From: Cedecea sp000277545
Lineage (GTDB): Bacteria; Pseudomonadota; Gammaproteobacteria; Enterobacterales; Enterobacteriaceae
Strand: one strand, 5' to 3'
DNA: 64,000 nt
NCBI GenBank assembly: GCA_050847315.1
Contig: CP193791.1
Position numbers and translations under genes: made by a program. The notes beneath the pieces were generated by a model that made no database searches, was not told where the DNA came from, and was given only the letters and a program-made list of their open reading frames with translations. Of the stretch, positions 53,034-62,540 are shown piece by piece. How positions within the stretch are numbered: the first letter of the stretch is position 1; every line of letters begins with the position of its first letter.

Positions 53034-53666
53034 TTATAGCAGTTCATGCACCTTGGCATAGTCAATCAGCTCGACAATGGAAGTGAGTCCGAGTTTAGAG
53101 AATATATTAGCTTTATGTGCGCTAATGGTCTTGTTACTCAGTAATAGCTGTTCGGCAATCTCTTTATTCGACAGGCCGTTTGCCAAATAACGCAAGACTG
53201 TGATTTCGCGGTTGGATAACGGCATATCGTCCATCGTTCCCCGGCGTGATTTATGGCTGCTGATAAAATGCAGCGTTTCCGAAGGGAAAAAGGAGTAGCC
53301 AGAAAGCAACATTTCAACCGCGTTAAATATATCTTCCTGTTCCTTACGTTTGCTCACAAATCCATTGGCGCCGGCCTGAATAGCGCGCCCTGCGTAAAAC
53401 GACTCTGATTTTGACGACAGGAAAAGGATTTTGGTTTTTTCCTGTAATCCTTTGATTCTTTTAAGTAATGTAAAGCCATCTGTGTTGGGGAGTTCAACGT
53501 CAAGAATCACCAGATCGACTGGATTCGCGCGCATATAGTCGATAACTTCCCGACCATCATCTGTTTTTAAAACAACATTAATATCTTTATTTTTCTGGAG
53601 GAGAACTTCTATCGACATTCTGACAATAGGATGCTCGTCCATAATGATTACGGATGCCGGTTTCAT
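53034..53666 (-). CDS. fimZ: Fimbrial response regulator FimZ
   Basis: A 210-residue NarL/LuxR-type regulator closely related to Salmonella FimZ: receiver domain with phospho-acceptor D56 (VILDVELPNTDGF) and a C-terminal helix-turn-helix (LSNREITVLRYLANGLSNKEIAEQLLLSNKTISAHK, about residues 147-182). Activates fimA transcription in Salmonella. The ATG at 53666 gives the conserved MKPxSVIIMD start; no sensor kinase gene is near. Confidence 0.92.
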   Translation of the reverse strand: MKPASVIIMDEHPIVRMSIEVLLQKNKDINVVLKTDDGREVIDYMRANPVDLVILDVELPNTDGFTLLKRIKGLQEKTKILFLSSKSESFYAGRAIQAGANGFVSKRKEQEDIFNAVEMLLSGYSFFPSETLHFISSHKSRRGTMDDMPLSNREITVLRYLANGLSNKEIAEQLLLSNKTISAHKANIFSKLGLTSIVELIDYAKVHELL

Positions 53667-54230
53667 TTTTTTTTGCCTCGATTGTTTGATAAAAACATCG
53701 CTTTGACACAGCGTCAATGGCAGCGAAAGTGATAAACAGTGAGTTGGCGGTTGCCGGTCTTTATGCGGGAACCTCCTTGTTTTTTTTAACTCTCTTCCTT
53801 TTTAAATTCGTTATTGTCGGCGGGATAATGACTACCTAAATAACTTCACATGTAATCCTTATAGATGCCATGGCAAATATAAATATGTGATGAGGTGATT
53901 ATACAGCGCAGTTTTTGTGGGAAAAGTCTGATGTTCCTGGAATAAGTCTAAGTCAATACGAAATGCTGTGTAGTTAATTGACCTTTTTCTAAATTGAATT
54001 AACGAACCTAATTTTTTAGTTAAGGTGGGTTAAAAGACTTTTTATTGGAGAAAAAATGACATTTAGTTCTGAATGTTGTTATTTTGTTTTGGATCAAAAA
54101 GTGCTGAATGGCGTCATAGCGGAATAATTGCTTCCAGGAATAGTTGTAATTGTTAATTTTTTGTTTGTTTTTAACTCAATTTGAACATTGAAATTAAGTA
54201 AATTCTTAAAATATCTTATGCCTCAGTAGG
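53667..54230. promoter_or_regulatory. Upstream region of fimZ
   Basis: About 560 bases without a gene, AT-rich (long A/T runs around 53950-54230). It contains the fimZ promoter on the minus strand. No strong dyad was noticed. The length is typical of a fimbrial regulator leader with H-NS-type AT content. Confidence 0.45.
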
Positions 54231-54983
54231 TTAGTTCGATAGCCAATGTGCGCTATTTGCAACAGAAATTTCATGTAGAAGGTGCAGCAATTTACTGCGG
54301 TTATCGAGCGCCAGTCGGGTCAGCAAAACGTTGAAGCGATAAACGACGTAATGATAGGGTTTCTCAAGTAAAAGGGCGATTGATTTCAATGACTCTCCGC
54401 GGCTCAGCGCCAGTAAAATCGCCCACTCTCTGAGGGAAAAAACCTGCGTGTCGTAACTCGCCGCCAAATCTGGGTCGCCGGGGCTTAAAGCCTGTTTCAG
54501 TTTGTCCGGGGGCAGACGACGCTCGACAATCTTGCAGCCAACGGCCTGCTGAATAAATCGTGTGATTTCGGGCTTTCGCTGCGCGCTAAGCAGCATGATT
54601 TGGTGTTGCGGCGTGGTGATAATTTGTTGGCGAATGGCCTTCAAAACGTCAAGTGTGGGGATCTCCAGACTGTCGAGGTCGACGATCAGTCGCGGTACGG
54701 GAGAGTGCACCTGATGCGCGATAACGTCATTCAGCGAAGAGAGCACGGGAATGTTAAGGCGATGGAAAAGAGTGCCGGTGATTGCGCTGCTGAGGAAATT
54801 GTCGGCAGAAACGAGGATGGCGTCGGGCTTCTTTGGTTTTTGCCCCCCAATCAATTGCTGTTGAATATATTCGAGTCGATCAAAAAAAAGTGGCGCGGTG
54901 GAGTTGGCGGGGTTTAGAAGATAATCAGTCCTGGTACGACGGTGTTTATTTCGCCTCATAGCTGCGCACATAAGCCTGCTCAC
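54231..54983 (-). CDS. fimY: FimY-like LuxR-type fimbrial regulator
   Basis: About 240-250 residues with a receiver-like N-terminal domain (DAILVSADNFLSSAITGTLFHRL) and a degenerate LuxR-type helix-turn-helix near the C-terminus (FSLREWAILLALSRGESLKSIALLLEK). Position after fimZ matches FimY, which works with FimZ. The GTG at 54983 overlaps the previous stop by 4 bases; ATGs at 54971 or 54959 are alternatives. Confidence 0.8.
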   Translation of the reverse strand: MSRLMCAAMRRNKHRRTRTDYLLNPANSTAPLFFDRLEYIQQQLIGGQKPKKPDAILVSADNFLSSAITGTLFHRLNIPVLSSLNDVIAHQVHSPVPRLIVDLDSLEIPTLDVLKAIRQQIITTPQHQIMLLSAQRKPEITRFIQQAVGCKIVERRLPPDKLKQALSPGDPDLAASYDTQVFSLREWAILLALSRGESLKSIALLLEKPYHYVVYRFNVLLTRLALDNRSKLLHLLHEISVANSAHWLSN

Positions 54984-55690
54984 AATGACAAGGTATCAGA
55001 GAGCAGCCAGCGTTTATGCGGCCATAAATAGCCTTGCCCGAAGCTGGCACCTGACTGGCGAGCGAGCTCGAGATGATGTGTGTCTTCGATACCTTCAATG
55101 ATAATGTGAGGTGAAATGTCCGCGCACTGTGCGACCAGGCGTTGAAGTACCCTGGGATTTTTACCGAGCGTCCAGAATGCTTGCTTATCAATTTTTACTC
55201 CGCCGACATCAATGGCGTAGCGGTGGAAGCTTTCAATACAGCCCTCGGTAAGGTCATCCAGCCATACCGATATCCTTTGTTGCTGTAACAGCTTAATTCG
55301 CTCCCGCAGGCAAAGCTGATGCCGCCTGGAGCACGTATCAAAAAGTGGAGCATCCTGTATCTCAATTGTTATCCATGATTCACAAACATCAAGCAGCCGG
55401 GCGAATAGCCGCTCGTCAATCAGCGCCATAATGGGAAGGTTAAGGAAGAAGCTACCGGATGCCTGTCGGGACTTCAGCAGGTTGGCCTGACGGCAAAAAA
55501 GCGTCACGCTGTCGGCTGCCGACAGGTTCGCAAAAAAAACCTCGGAATCGCGTGATGGCGCGGCGAGCTGGCTGAGTACTTCGTGGCTAATAACGTGTCC
55601 GCTAAATAAATTAACAATCGGTTCCAGACGGAAACCGGAAATATGCTGGTCAACAGATAATAAATTGTTATCTCTAGAAATATTTATCAT
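54980..55690 (-). CDS. EAL-domain c-di-GMP phosphodiesterase-like protein
   Basis: About 236 residues, a stand-alone EAL domain in the place of Salmonella STM0551. The signature is HEVLSQL instead of EAL-L. Other active-site residues look kept: N of FFLNLP, E of ITIEIQD, DD of WLDDL, K of VKIDK, E of IIEGIED, Q of FGQGYLW. It may lower c-di-GMP and tune fimbriation. The ATG at 55690 is chosen; a TTG at 55735 would add 15 residues. Confidence 0.82.
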   Translation of the reverse strand: MINISRDNNLLSVDQHISGFRLEPIVNLFSGHVISHEVLSQLAAPSRDSEVFFANLSAADSVTLFCRQANLLKSRQASGSFFLNLPIMALIDERLFARLLDVCESWITIEIQDAPLFDTCSRRHQLCLRERIKLLQQQRISVWLDDLTEGCIESFHRYAIDVGGVKIDKQAFWTLGKNPRVLQRLVAQCADISPHIIIEGIEDTHHLELARQSGASFGQGYLWPHKRWLLSDTLSL

Positions 55691-55844
55691 TATTTTGTCG
55701 CTAATTGTGACAGCTATAACTGAATTGCTGAGCAATCAATGCCCTGAGAGGAAGAGGTGGTGTGCTTTCAGCAAATTTGGAGATTTTTCTGAGCGTATTC
55801 TCTCAGCGCCTCGAATGAGTGAATACCGGGGATGGCTTATTCCA

Positions 55845-55864
55845 GGTTGCGAAAATTCGCAACC
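55845..55864 (-). terminator. Dyad between fimW and the EAL gene
   Basis: GGTTGCGAA-AA-TTCGCAACC, perfect 9-bp arms, in the 250-base gap between the two minus-strand genes. Terminator of fimW or operator; weak tail. Confidence 0.4.
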
Positions 55865-55942
55865 CTGAAGAGTGAAGGGCGCGTTTTTTTTATATTTAAG
55901 AGTAATTCCCTGGCATAATAAGAAAGTACTTAATTAAATAAT

Positions 55943-56545
55943 TCAATCCAGCAAGAACGGCAGATTGAGTTTGATATAATTCATGAGTTTATATTGGCTC
56001 TTGATATTAAGTTTTTTCATAATCGACAGTCGTTTATCCCGCGCCGTATTTTCATCAATATGCATAATAAAAGCCGCGTCAATCAGCGAGTAACCACAGG
56101 CCATTAGCTTCAGTAATTCACGCTCCTGCATGTTGAAATGCCGCGTTGTGCAGTAGTGGCAAATAGACGTAGGCACGGGCAGGGTGTTTTTTTTGCGCCG
56201 TTCTGGATCTATCCAGGGGGCCAGTTTGAGCCTGACATCTTCAACCTCATCCTCACGGTAGATAGACGGCAGCATATACAGGCAGGGACGAAACATCAGG
56301 TTCTCCTGATCCTGCTTTTTACAGATGAGGATCACCCGCTGATGGCGCGTCGTCTGCGGTATTTTGTAGCAGTTGGCGGTTGACCAGTTGTCGTCTAGCG
56401 CGAAAAAAACCAGATCGGCGACGTCCTGGTGCGCCAACGGTAGGAAATGATAAGTCTCGCTAAACTGACGGCAGAGCTGCTGGATAATAATTTTAATGCC
56501 ATTGGCAAAATGGCTATTTCTTTCACAGATAGCAACGGTAAGCAT
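55943..56545 (-). CDS. fimW: FimW-like LuxR-type fimbrial regulator
   Basis: A 200-residue protein with a C-terminal LuxR-type helix-turn-helix (MQERELLKLMACGYSLIDAAFIMHIDENTARDKRLSIMKKL, about residues 143-184) and an N-terminal domain without clear phosphorylation site. In Salmonella FimW counteracts FimZ. GGAGGAAGG lies just before the ATG. Order fimZ-fimY-EAL-fimW equals the Salmonella cluster. Confidence 0.82.
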   Translation of the reverse strand: MLTVAICERNSHFANGIKIIIQQLCRQFSETYHFLPLAHQDVADLVFFALDDNWSTANCYKIPQTTRHQRVILICKKQDQENLMFRPCLYMLPSIYREDEVEDVRLKLAPWIDPERRKKNTLPVPTSICHYCTTRHFNMQERELLKLMACGYSLIDAAFIMHIDENTARDKRLSIMKKLNIKSQYKLMNYIKLNLPFLLD

Positions 56546-56700
56546 GCCTTCCTCCGGGCTGGTTGACTATTAAAAAAATGATAGTGAAAAAAACTCGGAT
56601 TATGAATGTGTTACGACTTAACCCCGCAGGTGTGGAGGATGAATTATTGCCAGGCCATTTCCTGGGAGTAGCAGAAAAAACGGCAAAAAAACGCTTTGGG

Positions 56701-56727
56701 TAAAGTTTTCTGCTGTTACGCCGATGA
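56701..56727 (+). promoter_or_regulatory. Sigma-28 (FliA) promoter of tsr
   Basis: TAAAGTTT at 56701-56708, eleven bases, then GCCGATGA at 56720-56727. Against the E. coli FliA consensus TAAAGTTT-N11-GCCGATAA there is a single mismatch. It lies 31 bases before the tsr start. Confidence 0.88.
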
Positions 56728-56758
56728 TTAAGACTTGTCTTACAGGGAATGAGAAGCA

Positions 56759-58423
56759 ATGTTAAACCGTATCAAAATCGTTACAAGCTTACTGGTCGTC
56801 CTGGGGCTGTTTGGCATTTTGCAGATAGCTTCCGGCGGATTGTTCTTCAATGCGCTGAAGCAGGACAAAGAAAATTTCACCGTTCTACAAACCATTCGTC
56901 AGCAGCAGTCAACGCTGAACGGCAGCTGGGTCGCGCTGTTGCAGACCCGTAACACCCTGAACCGCGCCGGTATTCGCTACATGATGGATGCCAATAAAAT
57001 TGGCAGCGGTGCAACCGTTGAAGAACTGATGGCGATTGCCAGCACTTCGCTGAAACAGGCTGAGGTTGAGTGGGCGGCTTATGAAGCTTTACCGCGCGAT
57101 CCACGCCAAAGCGACGCGGCCGCACAAGAAATTAAGCGCAACTACGATATTTATCACGGTGCGCTGGCAGAGCTGATTCAACTGCTTGGCGCGGGGAAAA
57201 TTAATGAATTCTTCGATCAGCCAACCCAGGGGTATCAGGATGGCTTTGAGAAGCAATACGTTAACTATCTGCAGCAAAACGACCACCTTTATCAGGAAGC
57301 GGTCGACAGCAGCAACAGCTCCTACAGCATGGCGATTTGGATCCTGATTGGCGTCCTGATTGTGGTGCTGGTGGTGATCCTTGTGGTCTGGCAGGGGATC
57401 CGCACCACGCTTATCTCTCCGCTGAATCGCCTGATCGAAAGCATTCGCCACATCGCCAGCGGCGATCTGGTGCGCAAAATCGACGTGGAAGGCACCAACG
57501 AAATGGGGCAGCTGGCCGAGAACCTGCGCCATATGCAAAACGAGCTGGTGATTACCGTGGGTGAGGTCCGCAACGGCGCGAATGCCATTTATAGCGGCGC
57601 CAGCGAGATTTCCATCGGCAATAACGATCTCTCTTCTCGTACCGAACAACAGGCGGCTTCGCTTGAGGAAACGGCCGCGAGCATGGAGCAGCTGACTGCC
57701 ACGGTTAAACAGAATGCTGAAAACGCCCGTCAGGCTAGCCAGCTGGCGCTAAGTGCCTCTGAAACCGCGCAGCGCGGCGGTAAAGTCGTGGACAATGTGG
57801 TGCATACCATGAGCGAAATTGCCGGCAGTTCGCAGAAAATTGCCGACATTATTAGCGTCATTGACGGCATCGCCTTCCAGACCAACATCCTGGCTCTTAA
57901 CGCCGCCGTTGAAGCTGCCCGTGCGGGTGAGCAGGGACGTGGTTTTGCCGTGGTAGCCGGGGAAGTGCGTAATCTGGCGCAGCGTAGCGCGCAGGCCGCG
58001 AAAGAGATCAAAACCCTGATTGAGGATTCGGTTAGCAAGGTGGATACCGGCTCAACGCTGGTTGAAAGCGCCGGGGAAACCATGGGGGAAATCGTTAATG
58101 CGGTGACCCGCGTAACCGATATCATGGGTGAGATTGCCTCTGCTTCTGACGAGCAAAGCCGCGGGATCGATCAGGTTGGATTAGCGGTTGCAGAAATGGA
58201 CCGTGTGACCCAGCAGAACGCCGCGCTGGTGGAAGAGTCTGCCGCCGCCGCCGCTGCGCTGGAAGAACAGGCCAGCAGGCTCACGCAGTCCGTTTCCGTA
58301 TTCCGTATCGCTCAGGAACGCCAGGCCAAAGCCCAGGCCGCTGCGCCGAAGGCTGTTGTGACGACGGCTGCCCCGCGTAAAGCCGTGGCTGCTACGTCTG
58401 ACGATAACTGGGAAACCTTCTGA
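56759..58423 (+). CDS. tsr: Methyl-accepting chemotaxis protein I (serine receptor)
   Basis: A 554-residue chemoreceptor. Two transmembrane helices (about 7-30 and 190-213) flank a periplasmic ligand domain with the serine-binding residues R64, N68, R69, R73 and T156 at the same numbers as E. coli Tsr. A HAMP domain, methylation helices (TEQQAASLEETAASMEQL) and the signalling tip (IIDGIAFQTNILALNAAVEAAR type) follow. It ends in NWETF, the CheR/CheB tether. Confidence 0.94.
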   Translation: MLNRIKIVTSLLVVLGLFGILQIASGGLFFNALKQDKENFTVLQTIRQQQSTLNGSWVALLQTRNTLNRAGIRYMMDANKIGSGATVEELMAIASTSLKQAEVEWAAYEALPRDPRQSDAAAQEIKRNYDIYHGALAELIQLLGAGKINEFFDQPTQGYQDGFEKQYVNYLQQNDHLYQEAVDSSNSSYSMAIWILIGVLIVVLVVILVVWQGIRTTLISPLNRLIESIRHIASGDLVRKIDVEGTNEMGQLAENLRHMQNELVITVGEVRNGANAIYSGASEISIGNNDLSSRTEQQAASLEETAASMEQLTATVKQNAENARQASQLALSASETAQRGGKVVDNVVHTMSEIAGSSQKIADIISVIDGIAFQTNILALNAAVEAARAGEQGRGFAVVAGEVRNLAQRSAQAAKEIKTLIEDSVSKVDTGSTLVESAGETMGEIVNAVTRVTDIMGEIASASDEQSRGIDQVGLAVAEMDRVTQQNAALVEESAAAAAALEEQASRLTQSVSVFRIAQERQAKAQAAAPKAVVTTAAPRKAVAATSDDNWETF

Positions 58424-58444
58424 TTCGAGCTGTATAGGAACAAC

Positions 58445-58477
58445 AAGGCGGGTAGCTCAATGCTGTCCGCCTTTTTT
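58445..58477 (+). terminator. Terminator of tsr
   Basis: Stem 58445-58456 with 58462-58473 (two wobble pairs) and TTTTTT tail. It overlaps the end of the convergent LysR gene. Confidence 0.78.
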
Positions 58478-59411
58478 ATATCCTCGCTACCATTTCCAGC
58501 GCGTCGCTGTCCTGAAGCCAGTCGCGCGAATTGATCCTCAGCATTTCCATAAAGGTCGTCCCTGCGGTGGACAACCGCCCTATACTGGGGCAAACGATGT
58601 TCACGCTGGTTGCCGGCAGCACTTCTTTAAGCGTCAGTGGCCGAAGGTTTTTTTCATAGCCAGGAAAGCGAAGCCTGACCGAAGTCCACATGCTAACAAT
58701 GGGCGCCTGTTCCATCATGCGCGCCATAATCCACGGCGAGGAGCAGTGCACAATCGTCGGCGGTAGCGGCAGGTTATAGCGGCGGAAGACCTGGCCCAGA
58801 ATAGAGTGCTCTCCCGGCTCATCCCAGTCCAGCCAGGGAAATTGCATCAGGCTTTTCAGCGTGGTGGTGTGGGTGACGGGATGATGCTCGCCGGCAATGA
58901 TGGTGTTGCTGAGGGCGTAGAGCGTTTCCTGGTAAAACGTGCCGATGGGCGTTCCGCTGGCACTGGTCATCACCGCCATATCCAGCCGCTGATTAGCGAG
59001 CGCATCCAGAATCTGGAGCGGCCTGCCTTCCATGGCGATTAACTTCACGCCGGGAAAGCGGCTCTGGTACTGGCTCATTGTGGTGCTAAAGGGACCGTAA
59101 GAGGCGGCGGAGGTAAATCCAATGCGCAGCTGACGCATGGCTTTTCCGAGCAGATTATCGATTTCATCCCGCGCCTGATGTAACGAGCGATCGATATCCC
59201 TGGCATGGCGCAACAGCACTTGCCCGTACTCATTTAGCGTCACCCCCCGTGATGAGCGTTGCAAAATTGGCATGCCGATTTCCGTCTCCAGCTCCTGAAT
59301 GGTTTTGGAAATAGCGGGTTGAGTGAGATGCAGCACCCGGGCAGCCTTGCCTATGCTGCCCTGTGCGGCAACTTCCAATAATACATCTAATTGATTTATT
59401 TTGATTTTCAT
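58476..59411 (-). CDS. LysR-family transcriptional regulator
   Basis: A 311-residue LysR regulator: winged helix (INQLDVLLEVAAQGSIGKAARVLHLTQPAISKTIQELE) and ligand domain of the CbsB/GbpR kind. Divergent from the MFS-peptidase pair at 59590 with 178 bases between, so the likely activator of that pair. Confidence 0.87.
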   Translation of the reverse strand: MKIKINQLDVLLEVAAQGSIGKAARVLHLTQPAISKTIQELETEIGMPILQRSSRGVTLNEYGQVLLRHARDIDRSLHQARDEIDNLLGKAMRQLRIGFTSAASYGPFSTTMSQYQSRFPGVKLIAMEGRPLQILDALANQRLDMAVMTSASGTPIGTFYQETLYALSNTIIAGEHHPVTHTTTLKSLMQFPWLDWDEPGEHSILGQVFRRYNLPLPPTIVHCSSPWIMARMMEQAPIVSMWTSVRLRFPGYEKNLRPLTLKEVLPATSVNIVCPSIGRLSTAGTTFMEMLRINSRDWLQDSDALEMVARI

Positions 59412-59589
59412 TTGTCACTCCGCCATCGGCTTTCGCCATAGTGCAAAAAATGCACTTTCAGGATACGAAGAATATAACCAAAGCCATAACTAATTTTTAT
59501 GTTTGCGATGTTCTTTTTTTATGCAGATAGTCGAATCACCCTCAGAAGTCACAGCCCGACATGCAAAAAATAATGAGAAGGAAGTGAGC

Positions 59590-60924
59590 ATGAAATCATC
59601 TGCAAGTACTGCCTCAGCGGCTAGCGGGTTGATCGCCGCGATGCCGCCTCAAAGCCGTCCTCTGGAAGAGCGAACCAGCGCTAAGTCTCTGGTGGCGGTA
59701 ACATTGGGAAACGGATTAGAAATCTATGATTTTGCGGTTTATAGCTTCTTTTCAGTGATCATTGGCCACCTTTTTTTTCCCTCCAGTAATGACTATGTTT
59801 CGCTGCTGCTGGCGGTAGCGACCTTTGGCGTCGGTTTTGTGATGCGCCCATTGGGCAGCCTGGTGCTGGGTAACTATGCGGATAAGCATGGCCGCCGTTC
59901 CGGGATGACGTTGATCCTCGGACTGATGGCCCTTGGCGTGATGCTGGTGGCGTTTGCGCCGACTTACAGCCAGGTCGGAATACTGGGGCCCATCGTGTTG
60001 ATTGCTGGCCGCCTGCTGCAAGGTTTTTCCGCCGGGGGCGAAATCGGCGCGGCAACCAGCTGGCTGATGGAGGCCGGAGATAAATCCCGGCGCGGGCAGC
60101 GCGTGAGCTGGCAGATGACCAGCCAGGGCGGCGCGGCACTTTTTGGGGCGGCAATGGGAGCAGGATTGAGCCACTACCTCAGCGAAGAGGCCCTGTACGA
60201 TTGGGGCTGGCGCGTGCCCTTTATTCTGGGTCTGGCGATCATGCCCATTGGGATGTACATCCGGCGCCATTTGCCGGAAACGCATCATACTGAAGCGACT
60301 CCCCAAAAGGAGAACTCGGCCAAAATCCTCTGGCGGGAGCATCGTCGGGCTCTGCTGTTGGGCATTTTGCTGATAATGAAAGGCACGACAACGTTCTACA
60401 TCATCATTTATTACATGCCTGCATACATGGTGAACACGCTGCACATGCCGGCGGCGACCTCCTATTGGATAAGCCTGACGGCGGCGCTGATGACGCTCCT
60501 GATCCCTTTTTTCGCAGGAAAGTTGGCGGACAGGCTGCCCAGACGTAAGCCGATCATGACGTTCTGCTTTGCCGTTTCACTCTTGTTGGTTTGGCCAATC
60601 TTCGCGTCGATTTTGAACGGTATGCCGCTGTGGATCACTATTGCGTTAATCGCTGTCGATCAGGTGCTGGCGAATGTGTGCACGGTGGTGCTGTTCCTGC
60701 TGCTGCTCGAAGCATTTCCGAAAACGGTTCGGGCCTCGGGCATCAGCATTGTGTATGCCGTTGGCGTCACCCTATTTGGCGGCTTTGCGCAATTTAACGT
60801 GACCTGGTTGCTTAAAGCGACGGGTCAGCCGATGACGCCGGCCTGGTATCTGATTTTTTGCTCTTTCGTTTCGCTGGCGGCGCTGCTTGTCTGGCGGGAA
60901 CGGAAAACGCAACCTGACGCTTAA
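59590..60924 (+). CDS. MFS transporter, metabolite:H+ symporter type
   Basis: A 444-residue MHS-family (citrate/proline betaine-like) transporter with twelve helices and the motif GNYADKHGRRSGM between helices 2 and 3. LLQGFSAGGEIGAATSWLMEA lies in helix 4-5. Starts at 59590 behind AAGGAAG; a longer frame from 59503 is unlikely. Paired with an amidohydrolase 15 bases downstream; the substrate may be an N-acyl amino acid or similar amide. Confidence 0.85.
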   Translation: MKSSASTASAASGLIAAMPPQSRPLEERTSAKSLVAVTLGNGLEIYDFAVYSFFSVIIGHLFFPSSNDYVSLLLAVATFGVGFVMRPLGSLVLGNYADKHGRRSGMTLILGLMALGVMLVAFAPTYSQVGILGPIVLIAGRLLQGFSAGGEIGAATSWLMEAGDKSRRGQRVSWQMTSQGGAALFGAAMGAGLSHYLSEEALYDWGWRVPFILGLAIMPIGMYIRRHLPETHHTEATPQKENSAKILWREHRRALLLGILLIMKGTTTFYIIIYYMPAYMVNTLHMPAATSYWISLTAALMTLLIPFFAGKLADRLPRRKPIMTFCFAVSLLLVWPIFASILNGMPLWITIALIAVDQVLANVCTVVLFLLLLEAFPKTVRASGISIVYAVGVTLFGGFAQFNVTWLLKATGQPMTPAWYLIFCSFVSLAALLVWRERKTQPDA

Positions 60925-60939
60925 TACAAGGAGCTACCT

Positions 60940-62106
60940 ATGTTGATTAAAGAGATTCTGGATCGTGAAGAAGAGATGATCGCCCTTCGGCGTGATTTCC
61001 ACCAAAACCCGGAACTGGGGTTTGAAGAGTTCCGCACCAGCGATCGTATTGCTGAACTGCTGACCGGCTGGGGTTATGAAGTACATCGCGGGTTAGGCGA
61101 CACCGGGGTGGTTGGGACGCTAAAAGTGGGAAGCGGTAGCAAAAGATTGGGGATCCGCGCCGATATGGACGCGCTGCCGATGCAAGAGCAAACCGGGCTG
61201 CCCTGGGCAAGCCAGGTGGAAGGTAAGATGCATGCCTGCGGGCATGACGGCCACTGCGCCATTCTGCTTTCTGCGGCTCGCTACCTGGCGGAGAAGAAGC
61301 CTTTTAACGGGACGCTGCATCTGATCTTTCAGCCGTCGGAAGAAAAGATCGGCGGTGCTAAGCGGATGATCGACGACGGTCTGTTCAGGCTGTTCCCGTG
61401 CGACGCGGTGTTTGGGCTGCATAATTTCCCCCTGATCCCCGCTGGTCAGTGGGTGACGAAGCCGGGGGCGCTAATGGCCTCTTCTGACAGCCTGACTATC
61501 ACGCTGGAAGGTAAAGGTGGGCATGGTTCGATGCCGGAGCACTGTATCGATCCTACGATTGCCGGAGCCTCTATTGTGATGGCGCTGCAAACTATTGTCT
61601 CTCGCAATATCGATCCGCAGGATGCGGCGGTGGTGACCGTGGGCAGCCTGCAGAGCGGCACAACACACAACATTATTCCGCACACAGCCGTGCTGAAGCT
61701 GAACATGCGTGCCTTTAAAAAAGAGGTTCGTGAGGCGCTCAAACAACGGGTTGAAACCCTCGTCCACGCTCAGGCGGAAAGTTTTGGCCTGAAGGCCTGT
61801 ATAGAGGTGGATTTTGGTTATCCGGTGACGATAAATAACGAAGCACAGACGGCATTCGCGCTTCAGGTTGCCCGGGATACGTTCGGCGCGGATAACGTCG
61901 CGGATCCTCAGCAGGTGAAGAGCATGATGGGCAGCGAGGATTTCTCTTTTATGCTGGAAGAGGTGCCGGGGTGTTATCTCTGGCTGGGTACGGCGACGGG
62001 GAAAGACGACTATTCAGTGCATCATCCTCTGTATCAGTTTAACGATGCCTGTATTTCGGTGGGGGCTACATATTGGGTTCGGTTGAGTGAGGCATTTTTA
62101 CGCTGA
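60940..62106 (+). CDS. M20-family amidohydrolase (hippurate hydrolase-like)
   Basis: A 388-residue M20D peptidase/aminoacylase with ADMDALPMQE (about residues 74-83), HACGHDGH (C and H metal ligands, near 100), PSEEKIGGA and GGHGSMPEHCIDP. Cleaves an N-acyl or amide bond. Probably degrades what the upstream transporter imports. Confidence 0.87.
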   Translation: MLIKEILDREEEMIALRRDFHQNPELGFEEFRTSDRIAELLTGWGYEVHRGLGDTGVVGTLKVGSGSKRLGIRADMDALPMQEQTGLPWASQVEGKMHACGHDGHCAILLSAARYLAEKKPFNGTLHLIFQPSEEKIGGAKRMIDDGLFRLFPCDAVFGLHNFPLIPAGQWVTKPGALMASSDSLTITLEGKGGHGSMPEHCIDPTIAGASIVMALQTIVSRNIDPQDAAVVTVGSLQSGTTHNIIPHTAVLKLNMRAFKKEVREALKQRVETLVHAQAESFGLKACIEVDFGYPVTINNEAQTAFALQVARDTFGADNVADPQQVKSMMGSEDFSFMLEEVPGCYLWLGTATGKDDYSVHHPLYQFNDACISVGATYWVRLSEAFLR

Positions 62107-62112
62107 GAATTT

Positions 62113-62148
62113 CCCCCTGACGCTTTCCTTTGCGGGAGCGTCAGGGGG
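62113..62148. terminator. Bidirectional terminator between the peptidase gene and ubiK
   Basis: Perfect 12-bp stem CCCCCTGACGCT/AGCGTCAGGGGG with a 12-nt loop, between convergent stops. Confidence 0.75.
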
Positions 62149-62155
62149 CGGAGCG

Positions 62156-62416
62156 TTACTCGGCGTCTTTCGGGGCTTCGCGGTTTTCCAGTTCGGTCAG
62201 TCGCTGCTCCAGCAGAGCCAGTTTCTCGCGGGTGCGCAGCAGGACCTGAGTTTGCACGTCAAACTCTTCGCGGCTCACAAGGTCAAGACGGGTTAACTGA
62301 GACTGCAGGATCTGGCGTACTTTCTTCTCCACATCATCCCCGAACTCACGAATCCCTTTCGGCATTGACTCATGGACCTGGCGGGCGATTTGTTCAATTT
62401 TTTTCGGGTCAATCAT
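62156..62416 (-). CDS. ubiK: Ubiquinone biosynthesis accessory factor UbiK
   Basis: An 86-residue helical protein (YqiC family, formerly BMFP) starting MIDPKKIEQIARQVHESMPKGIRE, with a C-terminal coiled coil (EEFDVQTQVLLRTREKLALLEQRLTELE). Assists aerobic ubiquinone synthesis with UbiJ. The ATG at 62416 gives the standard start. Confidence 0.92.
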   Translation of the reverse strand: MIDPKKIEQIARQVHESMPKGIREFGDDVEKKVRQILQSQLTRLDLVSREEFDVQTQVLLRTREKLALLEQRLTELENREAPKDAE

Positions 62417-62503
62417 AGCGGCTTCCATTATCTGGCGAGTAATAGGGCTAATTGTAATGCCTGATTGCCAGGGGATAAACTGGAAATGTTGCCTGTGTAA
62501 TCG

Positions 62504-62532
62504 TTGCCCACAAAAATGATTAGCGCTATAGT
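62504..62532 (+). promoter_or_regulatory. ribB promoter
   Basis: -35 TTGCCC (62504-62509), 17 bp, -10 TATAGT (62527-62532), just before the riboswitch. Confidence 0.65.
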
Positions 62533-62540
62533 GAACCTGC

